DNA of 64,000 nucleotides from JAXMEB01 sp046348545 (GCA_046348545.1 JAXMEB010000004.1:124001-188000); one strand, 5' to 3'; shown: positions 52,786 to 62,252, numbered from the stretch's first letter. Program-made: numbers and translations. The notes: a model not told the origin generated them from the letters alone.

Positions 52786-54144
52786 GTGATAGGTCAAGAA
52801 GAATCCAATAACCATCGTATTTTGATCATTGATGATAACAATGATATTCATAGTGATTTTCAAAAAGTTTTAGTTCTTAAAAAAGGTAATGAAGAGTTAG
52901 AGCGAATTGAAAGCTTGCTTTTCAATGAGAAGCTGATAAAGCCCAAACAAAATTTTCCAACTTTTGAGGTTGATTTTGCAAGCCAGGGCGAAGAAGGATA
53001 TCAAAAAATTGTTGATAGTTTGAAAGACAACAATCCCTATGCTATGGCATTTGTAGATATCAGAATGCCCCCTGGTTGGAATGGCATTGAAACCGTCCAA
53101 AAAATATGGGAGCTCGATCCTAGGATTGAGATTGTATTCTGCAGTGCCTATTCAGATTTTTCCCTCGCTGATATTTATCAAAAATTAATCAATAAAAAAA
53201 ATGAGTTTCTTGTTATTAAAAAACCATTTGATGTCGTTGAAATCAAACAAACGGCAGCGTCGATGTGCCAGATCTGGAATTTGAAACGTAAACTAGAAAA
53301 GCGAATCGAAGAAGTCGAAGGGCAACTGTTACACGCCGATAAAATGGCGTCCCTGGGTCGATTGGCTGCTGGCGTTGCCCATGAAATAAATAACCCAATT
53401 GGTTATATCAATTCTAATATTAATACGCTTCAAAAATATGTTGAAGAGCTTTTAAGATTGATCACAATTTATCAGGAAGGTGAGCCGAATTTGATTGAAA
53501 ACTCAGATCTATTGGAAAGGATAACCGAAGTTAAAGATAAAATTGATTTAGATTTTTTAAAGAAAGATGTTATCAGTCTAATACAAGAGTCATCCGAAGG
53601 GGTAGAGCGTGTCAAAAAAATAATACAAGATTTAAAAGAGTTCTCACACCGAGGCTCTACAGAATGGGATCGGTACAATTTGAATAACGGCATAGACAGC
53701 ACTTTAAACATCATTCAAAGTGAGATCAAATCCAATGACATTCAAGTGATCAAAAAATTGGGCAATTTGCCTACAGTCCAAGCCATCGGCCCTCAAATTA
53801 ATCAAGTTATTTTAAATATACTCGTTAATGCGGTTCATGCTATGAAAAGCAGGGAAAATAGAAGGTTGACCATCGAGACGAGCCAATTATTCGGTATGGT
53901 TCAAGTTAAAATATCTGATACGGGGCATGGGATTCGAAAGGAATGTCTGACTAAAATCTTTGAGCCTTTTTTTACAACCAAATCAGTGGGGCAGGGAACA
54001 GGGCTTGGTTTATATCTCTCATATGGAATTGTTCAAAAGCATCATGGAAAATTAGAGGTCGAGAGTAAGGAAAACGACGGATCAACGTTTACGTTGAGCT
54101 TGCCTATCGTGCAATCAAGCGAATCGAATCAAAGTGTTGCTTAA
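52786..54144 (+). CDS. Hybrid receiver-histidine kinase
   Basis: About 452 residues in the order receiver then kinase. The receiver starts with ILIIDDNNDIHSDFQKVL and carries the phosphoacceptor Asp in AFVDIRMPPGWNG, with a KKPF motif at the end. After a coiled coil, the H-box is MASLGRLAAGVAHEINNPIGYI, and the HATPase domain has ILNILVNAVHAMKS, ISDTGHGI and GQGTGLGLYLSYGI. I chose GTG 52786, which has GAGG 6 to 9 bases upstream; a TTG at 52774 is less likely. It overlaps the next gene's longer frame but not the chosen ATG start. Confidence 0.9.
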   Translation: MIGQEESNNHRILIIDDNNDIHSDFQKVLVLKKGNEELERIESLLFNEKLIKPKQNFPTFEVDFASQGEEGYQKIVDSLKDNNPYAMAFVDIRMPPGWNGIETVQKIWELDPRIEIVFCSAYSDFSLADIYQKLINKKNEFLVIKKPFDVVEIKQTAASMCQIWNLKRKLEKRIEEVEGQLLHADKMASLGRLAAGVAHEINNPIGYINSNINTLQKYVEELLRLITIYQEGEPNLIENSDLLERITEVKDKIDLDFLKKDVISLIQESSEGVERVKKIIQDLKEFSHRGSTEWDRYNLNNGIDSTLNIIQSEIKSNDIQVIKKLGNLPTVQAIGPQINQVILNILVNAVHAMKSRENRRLTIETSQLFGMVQVKISDTGHGIRKECLTKIFEPFFTTKSVGQGTGLGLYLSYGIVQKHHGKLEVESKENDGSTFTLSLPIVQSSESNQSVA

Positions 54145-54157
54145 AAGGGAGCTAGTG

Positions 54158-55063
54158 ATGTCTAAAAATAGAGCTATTCTGATTGTAGATGATGAGGTGA
54201 ATGTTCTTAAATCCTTGTCACGAGCCCTGAAAACAACAGAATTTGATGTTATTTCCACAGATGAGCCCAAAAAGGCGATTGAGATACTTTATCAGCGAAA
54301 CGATATTGATGTGATCATTTCAGATTTTAACATGCCTCATATGAATGGTATTGAGCTTTTAACTGAAGTCAAAGAGCTTTTTCCACATGTCCAAAGATTC
54401 ATTTTGAGTGCGTATCAAGATTTCAATGTTATAGTCAAAGCTTTGAATGAGGGTATCATTCATAAGTATTGTGCGAAACCATGGGATCCAGAGGACCTAA
54501 AGGTAAAAATTAGGCAAGCGCTTGGGGCGCGGATTCATTATAAAGACAACATAACATATGATGAGAGTACAGAGTCTTTAAGTGATACTAGCCAAATATT
54601 ATTCTTGGAGCAGCTCGACACAACAATTAATCAGTCTAATTCAAAATTTGCAGTGATTTTGGTGAGTCTCAAGAATACAAAGGAATTATATTTATCGCTG
54701 GGTCTTAAACAATATCAAGAGTTTTTTAGGATGCTGACGCATCGTATCGGCGACTTCTATTCTAATCAATATTTTTTTAAACGCTTAAATGAATCGTCAG
54801 TTGGTATTATGGTGTCAATCACTGATAAAAAAAATGAAGATTTTATCATTAAAGAATTGACTCAGCTTTACGAATTTCTTGAACAACCTGTCTTGGTTGC
54901 TAATAGAACTGTAGTGGCAGAGGTGAATTGTGGTATAGCATTCTATCCTGATCATGGTCATTCTGCGGAATATTTAACGCGCAATGCCCAAGAAGCGATG
55001 TATAATTCGATCAGTAGAAATAGAAAGTTAGAGGTCTATCGACCAGAGTTTAGATCAGAATAG
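54158..55063 (+). CDS. Response regulator with degenerate GGDEF-like domain
   Basis: About 301 residues. An N-terminal receiver (ILIVDDEVNVLKSLSRAL, then the Asp in VIISDFNMPHMNGIELL, then KPWDPEDL) is followed by about 160 residues resembling a GGDEF domain (FAVILVSLKNTKEL, GIAFYPDHGHSAEYLTRNAQEAMY). Where the GGDEF active motif should be, the sequence reads NESSVGIM, so cyclic-di-GMP synthesis is unlikely; it could bind nucleotide or serve as an adaptor. GGGAG precedes ATG 54158. It likely receives phosphate from the two upstream kinases. Confidence 0.8.
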   Translation: MSKNRAILIVDDEVNVLKSLSRALKTTEFDVISTDEPKKAIEILYQRNDIDVIISDFNMPHMNGIELLTEVKELFPHVQRFILSAYQDFNVIVKALNEGIIHKYCAKPWDPEDLKVKIRQALGARIHYKDNITYDESTESLSDTSQILFLEQLDTTINQSNSKFAVILVSLKNTKELYLSLGLKQYQEFFRMLTHRIGDFYSNQYFFKRLNESSVGIMVSITDKKNEDFIIKELTQLYEFLEQPVLVANRTVVAEVNCGIAFYPDHGHSAEYLTRNAQEAMYNSISRNRKLEVYRPEFRSE

Positions 55064-55076
55064 GCGGTTCTTAAGT

Positions 55077-55901
55077 CTATGTAGATGAGCTTCGGATTAA
55101 AAATGCTCTGATCAGCATGATAGTGATACAGCTTATTAGTATTCCCAGTACTGCTTCTAGCGATACAACGCGTGTCATCATTAAAGATTTAATACAGAAG
55201 ACTAATCCAGTAAACCCTAACCAGCAAAGCAACGGATGCTCTAATTTGAATACTAATTTTAATCCAATATAGATTGCAAAGCCCCAACAAACATATTTTG
55301 CTATTGCAAATATGTTAAGTGAAGATGGATTCTTTAAGCCCGTTAACATAGGATCCAGTAGGCGACGAATATGCGAGGGTTCCAAGGTTGGCAGAAAAGG
55401 TGCCCATTGGACGAGCAGAAAGAGCAGCAAGATACCTCCCCCTATCCAGACTTGGTATTGAGAATGATGTGCATACTGTATTCCTCGCATAATCAGATGT
55501 TGACAGCCCTCTTTGAATAGAGCGTAAGCTAAGAGTGCACCAGAGACATTTAATCCGACATCTAAGATAGACGGGGTGCGCATCGGTAAATAGCTTTGAA
55601 GCACTTCAAGAAATGTACTGAGCGTAAATGTCGCGCACAGTAACGAAGGCGAACGATAGATCCATAATGCACCTAAGGGCATATAAAATAAGAAATTCTG
55701 AAAGATATCGAATTGATAGGTTTTAGAGATCCATCCCACTGTCAGTAAAGACAGAATTGAATCATTGGGTAATCTGAATGGATATGCTGGGTACAAAGAT
55801 CCATAGAAAATAAAGAGCAGGTAGATCCCCAGTAGACACCTCGTAAGAAAGTTTGGCGATTCAATGACCCATGATTTAGTATGAGGCTCTAGACTGCCCA
55901 T
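55077..55901 (-). CDS. VanZ-like membrane protein
   Basis: A 274-residue protein with about six to seven hydrophobic segments. The VanZ-like signature is visible: DIFQNFLFYMPLGALW, STFLEVLQSYLPMRTPSILDVGLNVSGALLAYAL. VanZ-family proteins are mostly uncharacterised envelope proteins; some affect glycopeptide tolerance. The context gives no clue; it is convergent with the response-regulator gene and divergent from putP. Confidence 0.8.
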   Translation of the reverse strand: MGSLEPHTKSWVIESPNFLTRCLLGIYLLFIFYGSLYPAYPFRLPNDSILSLLTVGWISKTYQFDIFQNFLFYMPLGALWIYRSPSLLCATFTLSTFLEVLQSYLPMRTPSILDVGLNVSGALLAYALFKEGCQHLIMRGIQYAHHSQYQVWIGGGILLLFLLVQWAPFLPTLEPSHIRRLLDPMLTGLKNPSSLNIFAIAKYVCWGFAIYIGLKLVFKLEHPLLCWLGFTGLVFCIKSLMMTRVVSLEAVLGILISCITIMLIRAFLIRSSST

Positions 55902-56004
55902 CAGCGTATGGCACTTAGTTAGTTAATAAAACCAATAACAATGTTAGATTCATAGCACAAATAATCGATTTTAGCGAGATTGTGCTATGCAGTAGGATCA
56001 TCTT

Positions 56005-57468
56005 ATGAACACCATAACCATGATTGCGTTTGGTCTTTATTTGGCGCTCATCGTGACGATTGCCTTGGTTGCTTATCGAGTGACCCGCAATTTATCGGAT
56101 TTCGTCCTAGGTGGGCGAAGCCTAGGCGGAGCGGTTGCGGCCTTAAGTGCTGGAGCATCTGATATGAGTGCTTGGTTGCTGCTGGGCTTGCCGGGTGCTG
56201 TATTTGCGTTGGGTATCAACCAAATCTGGTTGCCCATAGGGCTCACCCTCGGTGCGTATGCGAGTTGGCGTTTTATCGCTAAGCCGCTTCGAGTATTTTC
56301 AGAATATGCAAATGATTCTCTAACGGTCCCTGCCTATTTAGATAATCGATTTAAAGACAGTAGTGGCTGGATAAGAGCCTTATTAGCCCTAGTGACGCTT
56401 ATCTTTTTTGCTTTTTACACCGCATCGGGCTTAGTGGGTGGGGCGATGCTCATGCAGCGCTTTGGTCTGTCCTATCAAGAAGCGTTGTGGCTTGGGACGT
56501 CGATCATCGTTGCCTATACCTTTATCGGTGGATTCCTAGCGGTCAGTTGGACAGACTTCTTTCAAGGGACTTTTATGTTTATCTGTCTACTCTTGGTTCC
56601 TTATCTGGCCTGTCAAGAATTGGGCGGGGTTTCGATTACCCTGTCCATGATTGAAGCAAAGGATCCAGCGTTACTCAATCCAACAAAGGGAACCAATGCA
56701 TTGCTGTTGCTCAACTTGTTTGCATGGGGATTAGGTTATTTTGGACAACCTCATATTTTGGTTCGATATATGGCTGTTAAGTCGGTTAGTGCAATCAAGC
56801 TCGCGCGACGAATTTGCGTTTCTTGGATGAGTTTATCAATGATAGGGGCTCTTTTAACAGGCTTTATTGGGATTGCCTACTTCGAAGCTTTTGATATTAA
56901 TCCCGAGTCAGTATTTATTCTATTTTCTCAACATCTTTTTACCCCTTGGCTTGCAGGTATTTTATTTGCAGCGATTCTCTCCTCTATTATGTGCGCGATT
57001 GATTCTCAAATGTTGGCTTCTTCCTCTGCGTTGACAGAAGATATCTATCGTACGTTGATTCGAAAAAGCGCTAGTCAGAAAGAACTCATCTGGATAGGTC
57101 GTGTCGCGGTCATTCTGATTTCGTTGGTGGCAGTGTCACTGGCCAAGACTCCAGAAAGTAAGGTCATTGAATTGGTTGCCTTTGCGTGGGCAGGATTAGG
57201 TTCTTCATTTGGGCCTGCTGTCACTTTATCTTTATTTTGGCGGCGAATGACTCGACGAGGTGCAATTGCTGGGATTGTGATAGGGGCTGCCACCGTAGTG
57301 ATCTGGAAACTCAATTCGGGTGGTTTATTTGATATCTATGAAATTATCCCAGGGTATCTTTTTGGCACAATAGGAATCGTATTGGTGAGTCTGTTAGATA
57401 AAAATCCTTCAAATGAGATTACCGATCAGTTTGACAAAGCTTGGCAACAAATTAGGACAGCATCATGA
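56005..57468 (+). CDS. putP: Sodium/proline symporter
   Basis: A 487-residue solute:sodium symporter with about 13 membrane segments. DFVLGGRSLGGAVAALSAGASDMSAWLLLGLPG is the PutP-type N-terminal signature (given in parts: FVLGGRSLGG, LSAGASDMSAW, LLLGLPG). It brings in proline with Na+. The stop overlaps the putA start by 4 bases (ATGA), so the two are coupled and form a proline-use operon. Confidence 0.92.
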   Translation: MNTITMIAFGLYLALIVTIALVAYRVTRNLSDFVLGGRSLGGAVAALSAGASDMSAWLLLGLPGAVFALGINQIWLPIGLTLGAYASWRFIAKPLRVFSEYANDSLTVPAYLDNRFKDSSGWIRALLALVTLIFFAFYTASGLVGGAMLMQRFGLSYQEALWLGTSIIVAYTFIGGFLAVSWTDFFQGTFMFICLLLVPYLACQELGGVSITLSMIEAKDPALLNPTKGTNALLLLNLFAWGLGYFGQPHILVRYMAVKSVSAIKLARRICVSWMSLSMIGALLTGFIGIAYFEAFDINPESVFILFSQHLFTPWLAGILFAAILSSIMCAIDSQMLASSSALTEDIYRTLIRKSASQKELIWIGRVAVILISLVAVSLAKTPESKVIELVAFAWAGLGSSFGPAVTLSLFWRRMTRRGAIAGIVIGAATVVIWKLNSGGLFDIYEIIPGYLFGTIGIVLVSLLDKNPSNEITDQFDKAWQQIRTAS

Positions 57469-60400
57469 GTATATTGGATTCAGAATGGAAAGCTATCTTT
57501 GATCATTACCGACAAGATGAAACAGAATGTGTTCAAGCCATTTTGGGGCAACCACCTTATCACCAAGAAACACTAAAACGCATTCAGGATCATGCTGCGA
57601 CCTTGGTGAATCAAGTCAGGCAGGTGAGACTTAAAGAAGGCGGGCTAGATGCCTTCATGTTTCAGTATGATCTGTCTACCGATGAAGGGATTGCGTTGAT
57701 GTGCTTAGCCGAGAGTTTACTCCGAATACCGGATAAACAAACGGTTGATAAACTCATCAAAGATAAAATTTCTAAAGCAGATTGGTCATCCCATTTAGGG
57801 AAGAGTCACTCAACGTTCGTCAATGCGGCGACATGGGCGCTCATGCTCACTGGTAAAGTCATTGCAGATCCTTTGGCAGGTGAATCTAAACACGCCTTTA
57901 ATTTGACACAAGGCTTAAGACGTCTCGCCTCAAAAGGTGGCGAGCCGATTATTCGGCAAGCGATTTTATCGGCAATGCGGATTTTATCGAAACAATTTGT
58001 AATGGGGCGGACGATTGATGAGGCCATTGAGCGTGCTGCTTCTGATGAAAAAATAGGATATCGATATTCGTACGATATGCTTGGGGAAGCAGCTTATACT
58101 AAAGAGGATGCAGAACGTTACTTTGCATCGTATGAACGTGCCATTCAAGCAGTCGGAGCGCATAACAAGCAAGGTCCTATTCGAGGGGCAGGGATTTCAG
58201 TCAAACTATCAGCTCTTCATCCCCGGTATGAATATAAAAAGCACGAATTACTTCAGTCTGAACTCATCCCCAAAATAAAATCACTGGCCTATCAAGCTAA
58301 GGCTGCCAATATTGGATTTTGCTTAGATGCTGAAGAAGCCAGTACTTTGATACTTTTGTTGGATGTGATGCAGGCGTTGATTGGTGATCCGGATCTAAAA
58401 GGATGGGAAGGGTTAGGTTTAGCGGTCCAGGCTTATCAGAAGCGAGCGCCCTATGTCCTAGATTGGTTAAAAGCGCAATGCCAAAAACATGAGAAGCGTA
58501 TTTTGGTGAGATTAGTTAAAGGCGCTTACTGGGATACTGAAATTAAAATTGCTCAAGTCGAAGGTCATTCAAATTATCCAGTTTTTACTCGTAAGATTGC
58601 TACCGATGCGAATTATTTATTTTGTGCAAATAAAATGCTCAAAGCAACCGATGTTTTTTATCCCCAATTTGCAACGCACAATGCCTTTACGGTGGCTGCC
58701 GTCATTGAAATGGCTGATAAGCTATCTGTAAAGGATTATGAGTTTCAATGTCTGCACGGGATGGGGAAAGCGTTATATGATCAAATTGTTCAGCAGACTG
58801 ATAAACCATTGCCCTGTCGAGTTTATGCACCAGTCGGCACACATGAGGATTTATTAGCTTATCTGGTGAGACGTTTACTTGAAAATGGAGCGAATACTTC
58901 ATTTGTGAATCGGATTGCAGATGAAAAATTACCTATTTCTGAAATAGTGGCAGATCCTTATCTGAAACTTTCGCAGGTGGAGTTCAAGTCTCATCCACAA
59001 ATTCCTTTGCCAAAACGAATTTATGGTAAAGGTCGCTTAAATTCTTCCGGAGTAGATTGGTCTGACCCGTTTATGTTTGATCCGATTTTATCGGCTATAG
59101 AATACGAAGCTGCTAAAACCTATCGTGCCGAGCCCACAACAAAAGTTAGCGGGGTATCCGATCGGCGAACGTTGAGTTGCTATAGCCCTAGTCACCTTGA
59201 AATAGAAATAGGTGAAGTGACATTAGCTGGCGCTGAAGATATTGAGGCCAGCTTGGCGTGTGCTCAAGCAGCATTTTTATCCTGGTCCCAAACACCTGTT
59301 CAAGAACGGGCTAAATGTTTAAGACAACTTGCCAAACTGTTGCATCAGCATCGAGCTACCTTAATGGCCTTGCTTGTAAAAGAAGGCGGTAAAACATTAG
59401 ATGATGCGACGGCAGAAGTGAGAGAAGCGATAGATTACTGTCGATATTACGCTTTTCAAGCGGAGGAAAAATTCTCAACGCCGTTAGATTTGATTGGTCC
59501 GACAGGTGAATTGAATTGTATTTACTATGCACCTCGGGGTGTTATTGTTTGCATCAGCCCCTGGAATTTCCCCCTCGCTATTTTTCTAGGGCAAATTGCA
59601 GCTGCTTTGGCTGCGGGGAATTGTGTGATCTCAAAACCGGCACAGCAAACGTCTTTAATCGCTGCAGAAGCGATTAAGCTTTGTCATGAAGCAGGTTTTT
59701 CACCTTCTGTGGTACAACTGTTGCCTGCTGAAGGGAAATTAATTGGGAGTGTTTTGATAGGAGATCCGCGCGTGTCTGGCGTCATGTTCACCGGTTCAAC
59801 TGAGACGGCTAGGATGATTAATCTCTCTCTCGCGAATCGCGTAGGCCCGATCGTTCCCTTTATCGCGGAGACGGGGGGTCAAAATGCAATGATTGTTGAT
59901 TCCACGGCCTTGCCTGAGCAAGTGGTTGATGATGTGATTACCTCTGCTTTTAAGAGTGCTGGACAGCGTTGCTCCTCGTTGCGAGTCTTGTATTTGCAAG
60001 AAGATATTGCAGACAAGGTTATCAAAATGTTGATAGGTGCCATGGCCGAATTGGAGCTAGATGATCCGATAAAAATATCTACGGATATTGGTCCGATAAT
60101 CGATAGAAAATCCAGAGATGCCTTGCTTAATCATGCGATGCGGATGAAAGATGAAGGCAGGTTATTATATCAAGTTCCTCTGAAAGAAAGCTTGAGTCAG
60201 GGTACTTTTTTAGGTCCGATGCTCTTTGAAATAGAAAATATTTCACAGTTACCAGAAGAGGTATTTGGACCGATTCTACATGTGATTCGTTTTAAAGGTA
60301 AGGTACTCGATGACATCATTTATGATATCAATGGAACAGGTTATGGCCTGACATTAGGGATCCATACGCGAATTGAAGAAACAGCTTATTCGATTCATCG

Positions 60401-60611
60401 TTCTGCTCGAGTCGGTAACACCTATGTGAATCGCAACATGATTGGTGCTGTGGTTGGGGTGCAGCCATTTGGAGGAGAGGGATTGTCAGGTACAGGTCCT
60501 AAAGCCGGTGGACCTAGTTATCTCATGAGATTAGTAACCGAGCGTACTCTGACCGTTAATACAACGGCGACAGGCGGGAATGCTCAGTTGATGTCATTGT
60601 CTGAATTTTAA
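57465..60611 (+). CDS. putA: Bifunctional proline dehydrogenase / P5C dehydrogenase
   Basis: A 1048-residue enzyme that oxidises proline to glutamate in two steps with FAD and NAD+. Proline dehydrogenase covers about 150-480 (GAGISVKLSALHPRYEY, LVRLVKGAYWDTEIK, FATHNAFTVAAV); aldehyde dehydrogenase covers about 590-1040 (APRGVIVCISPWNFPLAI, catalytic E802 in AETGGQ, C836 in AGQRCSS). The N-terminal ribbon-helix-helix DNA-binding domain found in enteric PutA (about 1320 residues) is absent, so this short form should not repress its own operon. Confidence 0.96.
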   Translation: MSILDSEWKAIFDHYRQDETECVQAILGQPPYHQETLKRIQDHAATLVNQVRQVRLKEGGLDAFMFQYDLSTDEGIALMCLAESLLRIPDKQTVDKLIKDKISKADWSSHLGKSHSTFVNAATWALMLTGKVIADPLAGESKHAFNLTQGLRRLASKGGEPIIRQAILSAMRILSKQFVMGRTIDEAIERAASDEKIGYRYSYDMLGEAAYTKEDAERYFASYERAIQAVGAHNKQGPIRGAGISVKLSALHPRYEYKKHELLQSELIPKIKSLAYQAKAANIGFCLDAEEASTLILLLDVMQALIGDPDLKGWEGLGLAVQAYQKRAPYVLDWLKAQCQKHEKRILVRLVKGAYWDTEIKIAQVEGHSNYPVFTRKIATDANYLFCANKMLKATDVFYPQFATHNAFTVAAVIEMADKLSVKDYEFQCLHGMGKALYDQIVQQTDKPLPCRVYAPVGTHEDLLAYLVRRLLENGANTSFVNRIADEKLPISEIVADPYLKLSQVEFKSHPQIPLPKRIYGKGRLNSSGVDWSDPFMFDPILSAIEYEAAKTYRAEPTTKVSGVSDRRTLSCYSPSHLEIEIGEVTLAGAEDIEASLACAQAAFLSWSQTPVQERAKCLRQLAKLLHQHRATLMALLVKEGGKTLDDATAEVREAIDYCRYYAFQAEEKFSTPLDLIGPTGELNCIYYAPRGVIVCISPWNFPLAIFLGQIAAALAAGNCVISKPAQQTSLIAAEAIKLCHEAGFSPSVVQLLPAEGKLIGSVLIGDPRVSGVMFTGSTETARMINLSLANRVGPIVPFIAETGGQNAMIVDSTALPEQVVDDVITSAFKSAGQRCSSLRVLYLQEDIADKVIKMLIGAMAELELDDPIKISTDIGPIIDRKSRDALLNHAMRMKDEGRLLYQVPLKESLSQGTFLGPMLFEIENISQLPEEVFGPILHVIRFKGKVLDDIIYDINGTGYGLTLGIHTRIEETAYSIHRSARVGNTYVNRNMIGAVVGVQPFGGEGLSGTGPKAGGPSYLMRLVTERTLTVNTTATGGNAQLMSLSEF

Positions 60612-60658
60612 CGAAAGCGTAAAATTGAGGCTTATTGACAGCTGATAGGGATATTGAA

Positions 60659-61000
60659 ATGAGTGAGCACGATGAGATAGAGAATATTCTTAGCCAACGA
60701 CGTATTGAGTTGGAAAAAAGACTATCTAAAATTGAAGCCGATTTGAAACATAAGCAAGGCCCTTTGTCACAAGACTTTGCGGAACAGGCTGTTGAGCAAG
60801 AAAACACTGACGTTTTATATGCGCTGAATGAAGAAGGCCAAGCTGAACTTAGACAAATCTCTCGTGCACTGGATAGAATTCAAGCCGGTACATTCGGCCT
60901 TTGTGTGAAATGCGGTGACAAGATTGCACAGGCTCGTTTAAAAGCCGTACCCCATACGCAGCATTGCCTCAAATGTATCACGACAGATACTGAACAATAG
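60659..61000 (+). CDS. DksA/TraR-family C4 zinc-finger protein
   Basis: A small protein of about 113 residues. An N-terminal coiled coil (IENILSQRRIELEKRLSKIEADL) and a C-terminal zinc finger CVKC-x17-CLKC are the family layout; such proteins bind in the RNA polymerase secondary channel to modify transcription. The DALDRIQAGTFG-type loop is present as RALDRIQAGTFG. ATG 60659 is preceded by AGGGATAT and gives the usual N-terminus; a TTG at 60635 is less likely. It is shorter than DksA itself. The TAG stop is at the edge of a repeat element. Confidence 0.88.
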   Translation: MSEHDEIENILSQRRIELEKRLSKIEADLKHKQGPLSQDFAEQAVEQENTDVLYALNEEGQAELRQISRALDRIQAGTFGLCVKCGDKIAQARLKAVPHTQHCLKCITTDTEQ

Positions 61001-61206
61001 ACCCACAACAGATGATTTTTCGGGTACCTCCCTGCGCTCTACGAGCTTCAGCAGGCATGGGCGCCGAGCGTTCGAGTCGCAGGAGTGTACACAAAGTACA
61101 TGACTGCGGTGAGAATCGCGAAGGCAATCCGCCTACGTTCTTCGAACTTCGAGCGGACGCGACGGACGGACAAGCAAACCCCGAAAATTCAGCTGTGAAG
61201 GGTATA
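60998..61206 (+). repeat. Inverted-end repeat element, copy 4 (long form, 209 bp)
   Basis: The left end is TAGACCCACAACAGATGATT, overlapping the stop codon of the zinc-finger gene; the right end is CAGCTGTGAAGGGTATA. This is the longest copy; it carries the GTACA-CAAA-GTACA palindrome plus extra GC-rich arms (GAGCTTCAGCAGGCATGGGC and GCGGACGCGACGGACGGACA). No gene is inside. It lies between the zinc-finger gene and the Pal-like gene. Confidence 0.8.
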
Positions 61207-61267
61207 GCTTGAAAATTCTCTTGGTATGAGGTAACTTCCTCGCTTTTAACACTCAAGGATTTAAAAT

Positions 61268-61762
61268 ATGCGTAAAGTCGTACCCACAGTCATTCTAGGC
61301 ATAGCGTGCACATTATTTGCAGGCTGTGAATGCATGAAGAAACCTGATCAAGTTTCTATGCAAGAAGCACCTGCAGCAGAAGAAGTGATGACAATGGCTG
61401 TAGCAGAGCCTGTGCCTGTATCCGGTACACTGCATTTTGCATTTGATAGCGATCAATTGACGGCCGAAGATAAGGCCTCTTTAGACCAGTTGGCTCAAGT
61501 CCTGATTAATAATCCAAAAGCTGCTGTTAAAATTGAGGGCTATGCAGATGTAAGAGGAACTTCTCAGTACAATAAGGATCTAGGCTTCCGCCGTGCAAAA
61601 TCCGTTGTTGCCTACCTTACTGAGAAAGGCATTGAAAACAAACAATTTGATATTCAAAGCTATGGATCAGACAAACTTCTTGATTTAGCTGGAAATGAAT
61701 CAGCACACGCGCGAAATCGACGTGTAGAAGTATCATTTGAAGCTGAAACACTATTATCTTAA
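61268..61762 (+). CDS. Pal-like OmpA-family lipoprotein
   Basis: A 164-residue lipoprotein. The signal ends in the lipobox LFAGC (Cys about 20); a short linker leads to the OmpA C-terminal domain (about 60-160) with HFAFDSDQLTAEDKASLDQLA, IEGYADVRGTSQYNKDLGFRRAKSV and ARNRRVEV, which binds peptidoglycan diaminopimelate. It likely links outer membrane to cell wall. No tol genes adjoin, so whether it is the true Pal or a paralogue is uncertain. A terminator follows. Confidence 0.9.
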   Translation: MRKVVPTVILGIACTLFAGCECMKKPDQVSMQEAPAAEEVMTMAVAEPVPVSGTLHFAFDSDQLTAEDKASLDQLAQVLINNPKAAVKIEGYADVRGTSQYNKDLGFRRAKSVVAYLTEKGIENKQFDIQSYGSDKLLDLAGNESAHARNRRVEVSFEAETLLS

Positions 61763-61810
61763 TATCATTTCTGATTCAAACTCGAATCAGTTTGGTTTAG
61801 GGCAAGTATT

Positions 61811-61835
61811 AAAGCCGCATATTTTATGCGGCTTT
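61811..61835 (+). terminator. Rho-independent terminator after the Pal-like gene
   Basis: AAAGCCGCAT at 61811-61820 pairs perfectly with ATGCGGCTTT at 61826-61835 around a 5-base loop, about 50 bases after the stop. The final TTTACTT gives a short T-tract; the mirrored A-run suggests it could also stop transcription from the other side. Confidence 0.75.
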
Positions 61836-61873
61836 ACTTGAATTCCACCCATTTATATCCCAAATATAAGATA

Positions 61874-62001
61874 TATACCCACAACAGTTGATTTTTCGGG
61901 TAGGCGCCGAGCGTTCGAGACGCAGGAGTGTACACAAAGTACATGACTGCGGCGAGAGTCGTGAAGGCAACGACCCCGAAAATTCAGCTGTGAAGGGTAT
62001 A
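61874..62001 (+). repeat. Inverted-end repeat element, copy 5 (128 bp)
   Basis: The left end is TATACCCACAACAGTTGATT and the right end CAGCTGTGAAGGGTATA. The middle keeps the GTACA-CAAA-GTACA palindrome and the GAGCGTTCGAGACGCAGGAG stretch but is shortened near the right end compared with the copies at 7585 and 60998. It lies only 668 bases after the previous copy, between the Pal-like gene and a small orphan gene. Confidence 0.8.
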
Positions 62002-62036
62002 AGGGTTCAAAATATCGCCAATCAAAGGGGTGAGTT

Positions 62037-62252
62037 ATGGGTGCCATGTCCTTAAAATCCAAGTCAGGTCAACTATCTTTATTAACAGAGATACCCAATT
62101 GCTTAGAACTCTTAATTGACCAGACCGGGACTATTTATACGCCGAATCTGGATGAAATCACTGAAGTCTGCAAAGATGATTTTAAACAAATGTGCAAAAT
62201 GTTAGCGCAAATTGCGTTGATGGAGATGCAAGCACCGCGGATACTTCATTAA
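62037..62252 (+). CDS. Small orphan protein
   Basis: A 71-residue protein (or 68 from ATG 62046). An AGGGG run lies about 8 bases before ATG 62037. The sequence is mixed (LLTEIPNCLELLIDQTGTIYTPNLDEI, then KQMCKMLAQIALMEMQ helix), with no signal peptide or known motif. Its regular spacing and ribosome-binding site make it more likely real than other short frames here, but no function can be given. Confidence 0.45.
   Translation: MGAMSLKSKSGQLSLLTEIPNCLELLIDQTGTIYTPNLDEITEVCKDDFKQMCKMLAQIALMEMQAPRILH

Noticed and set aside
61012..61212. Open frames on both strands over the element at 60998
   Set aside because: The sequence is a repeat element; the frames are not kept in the other copies.
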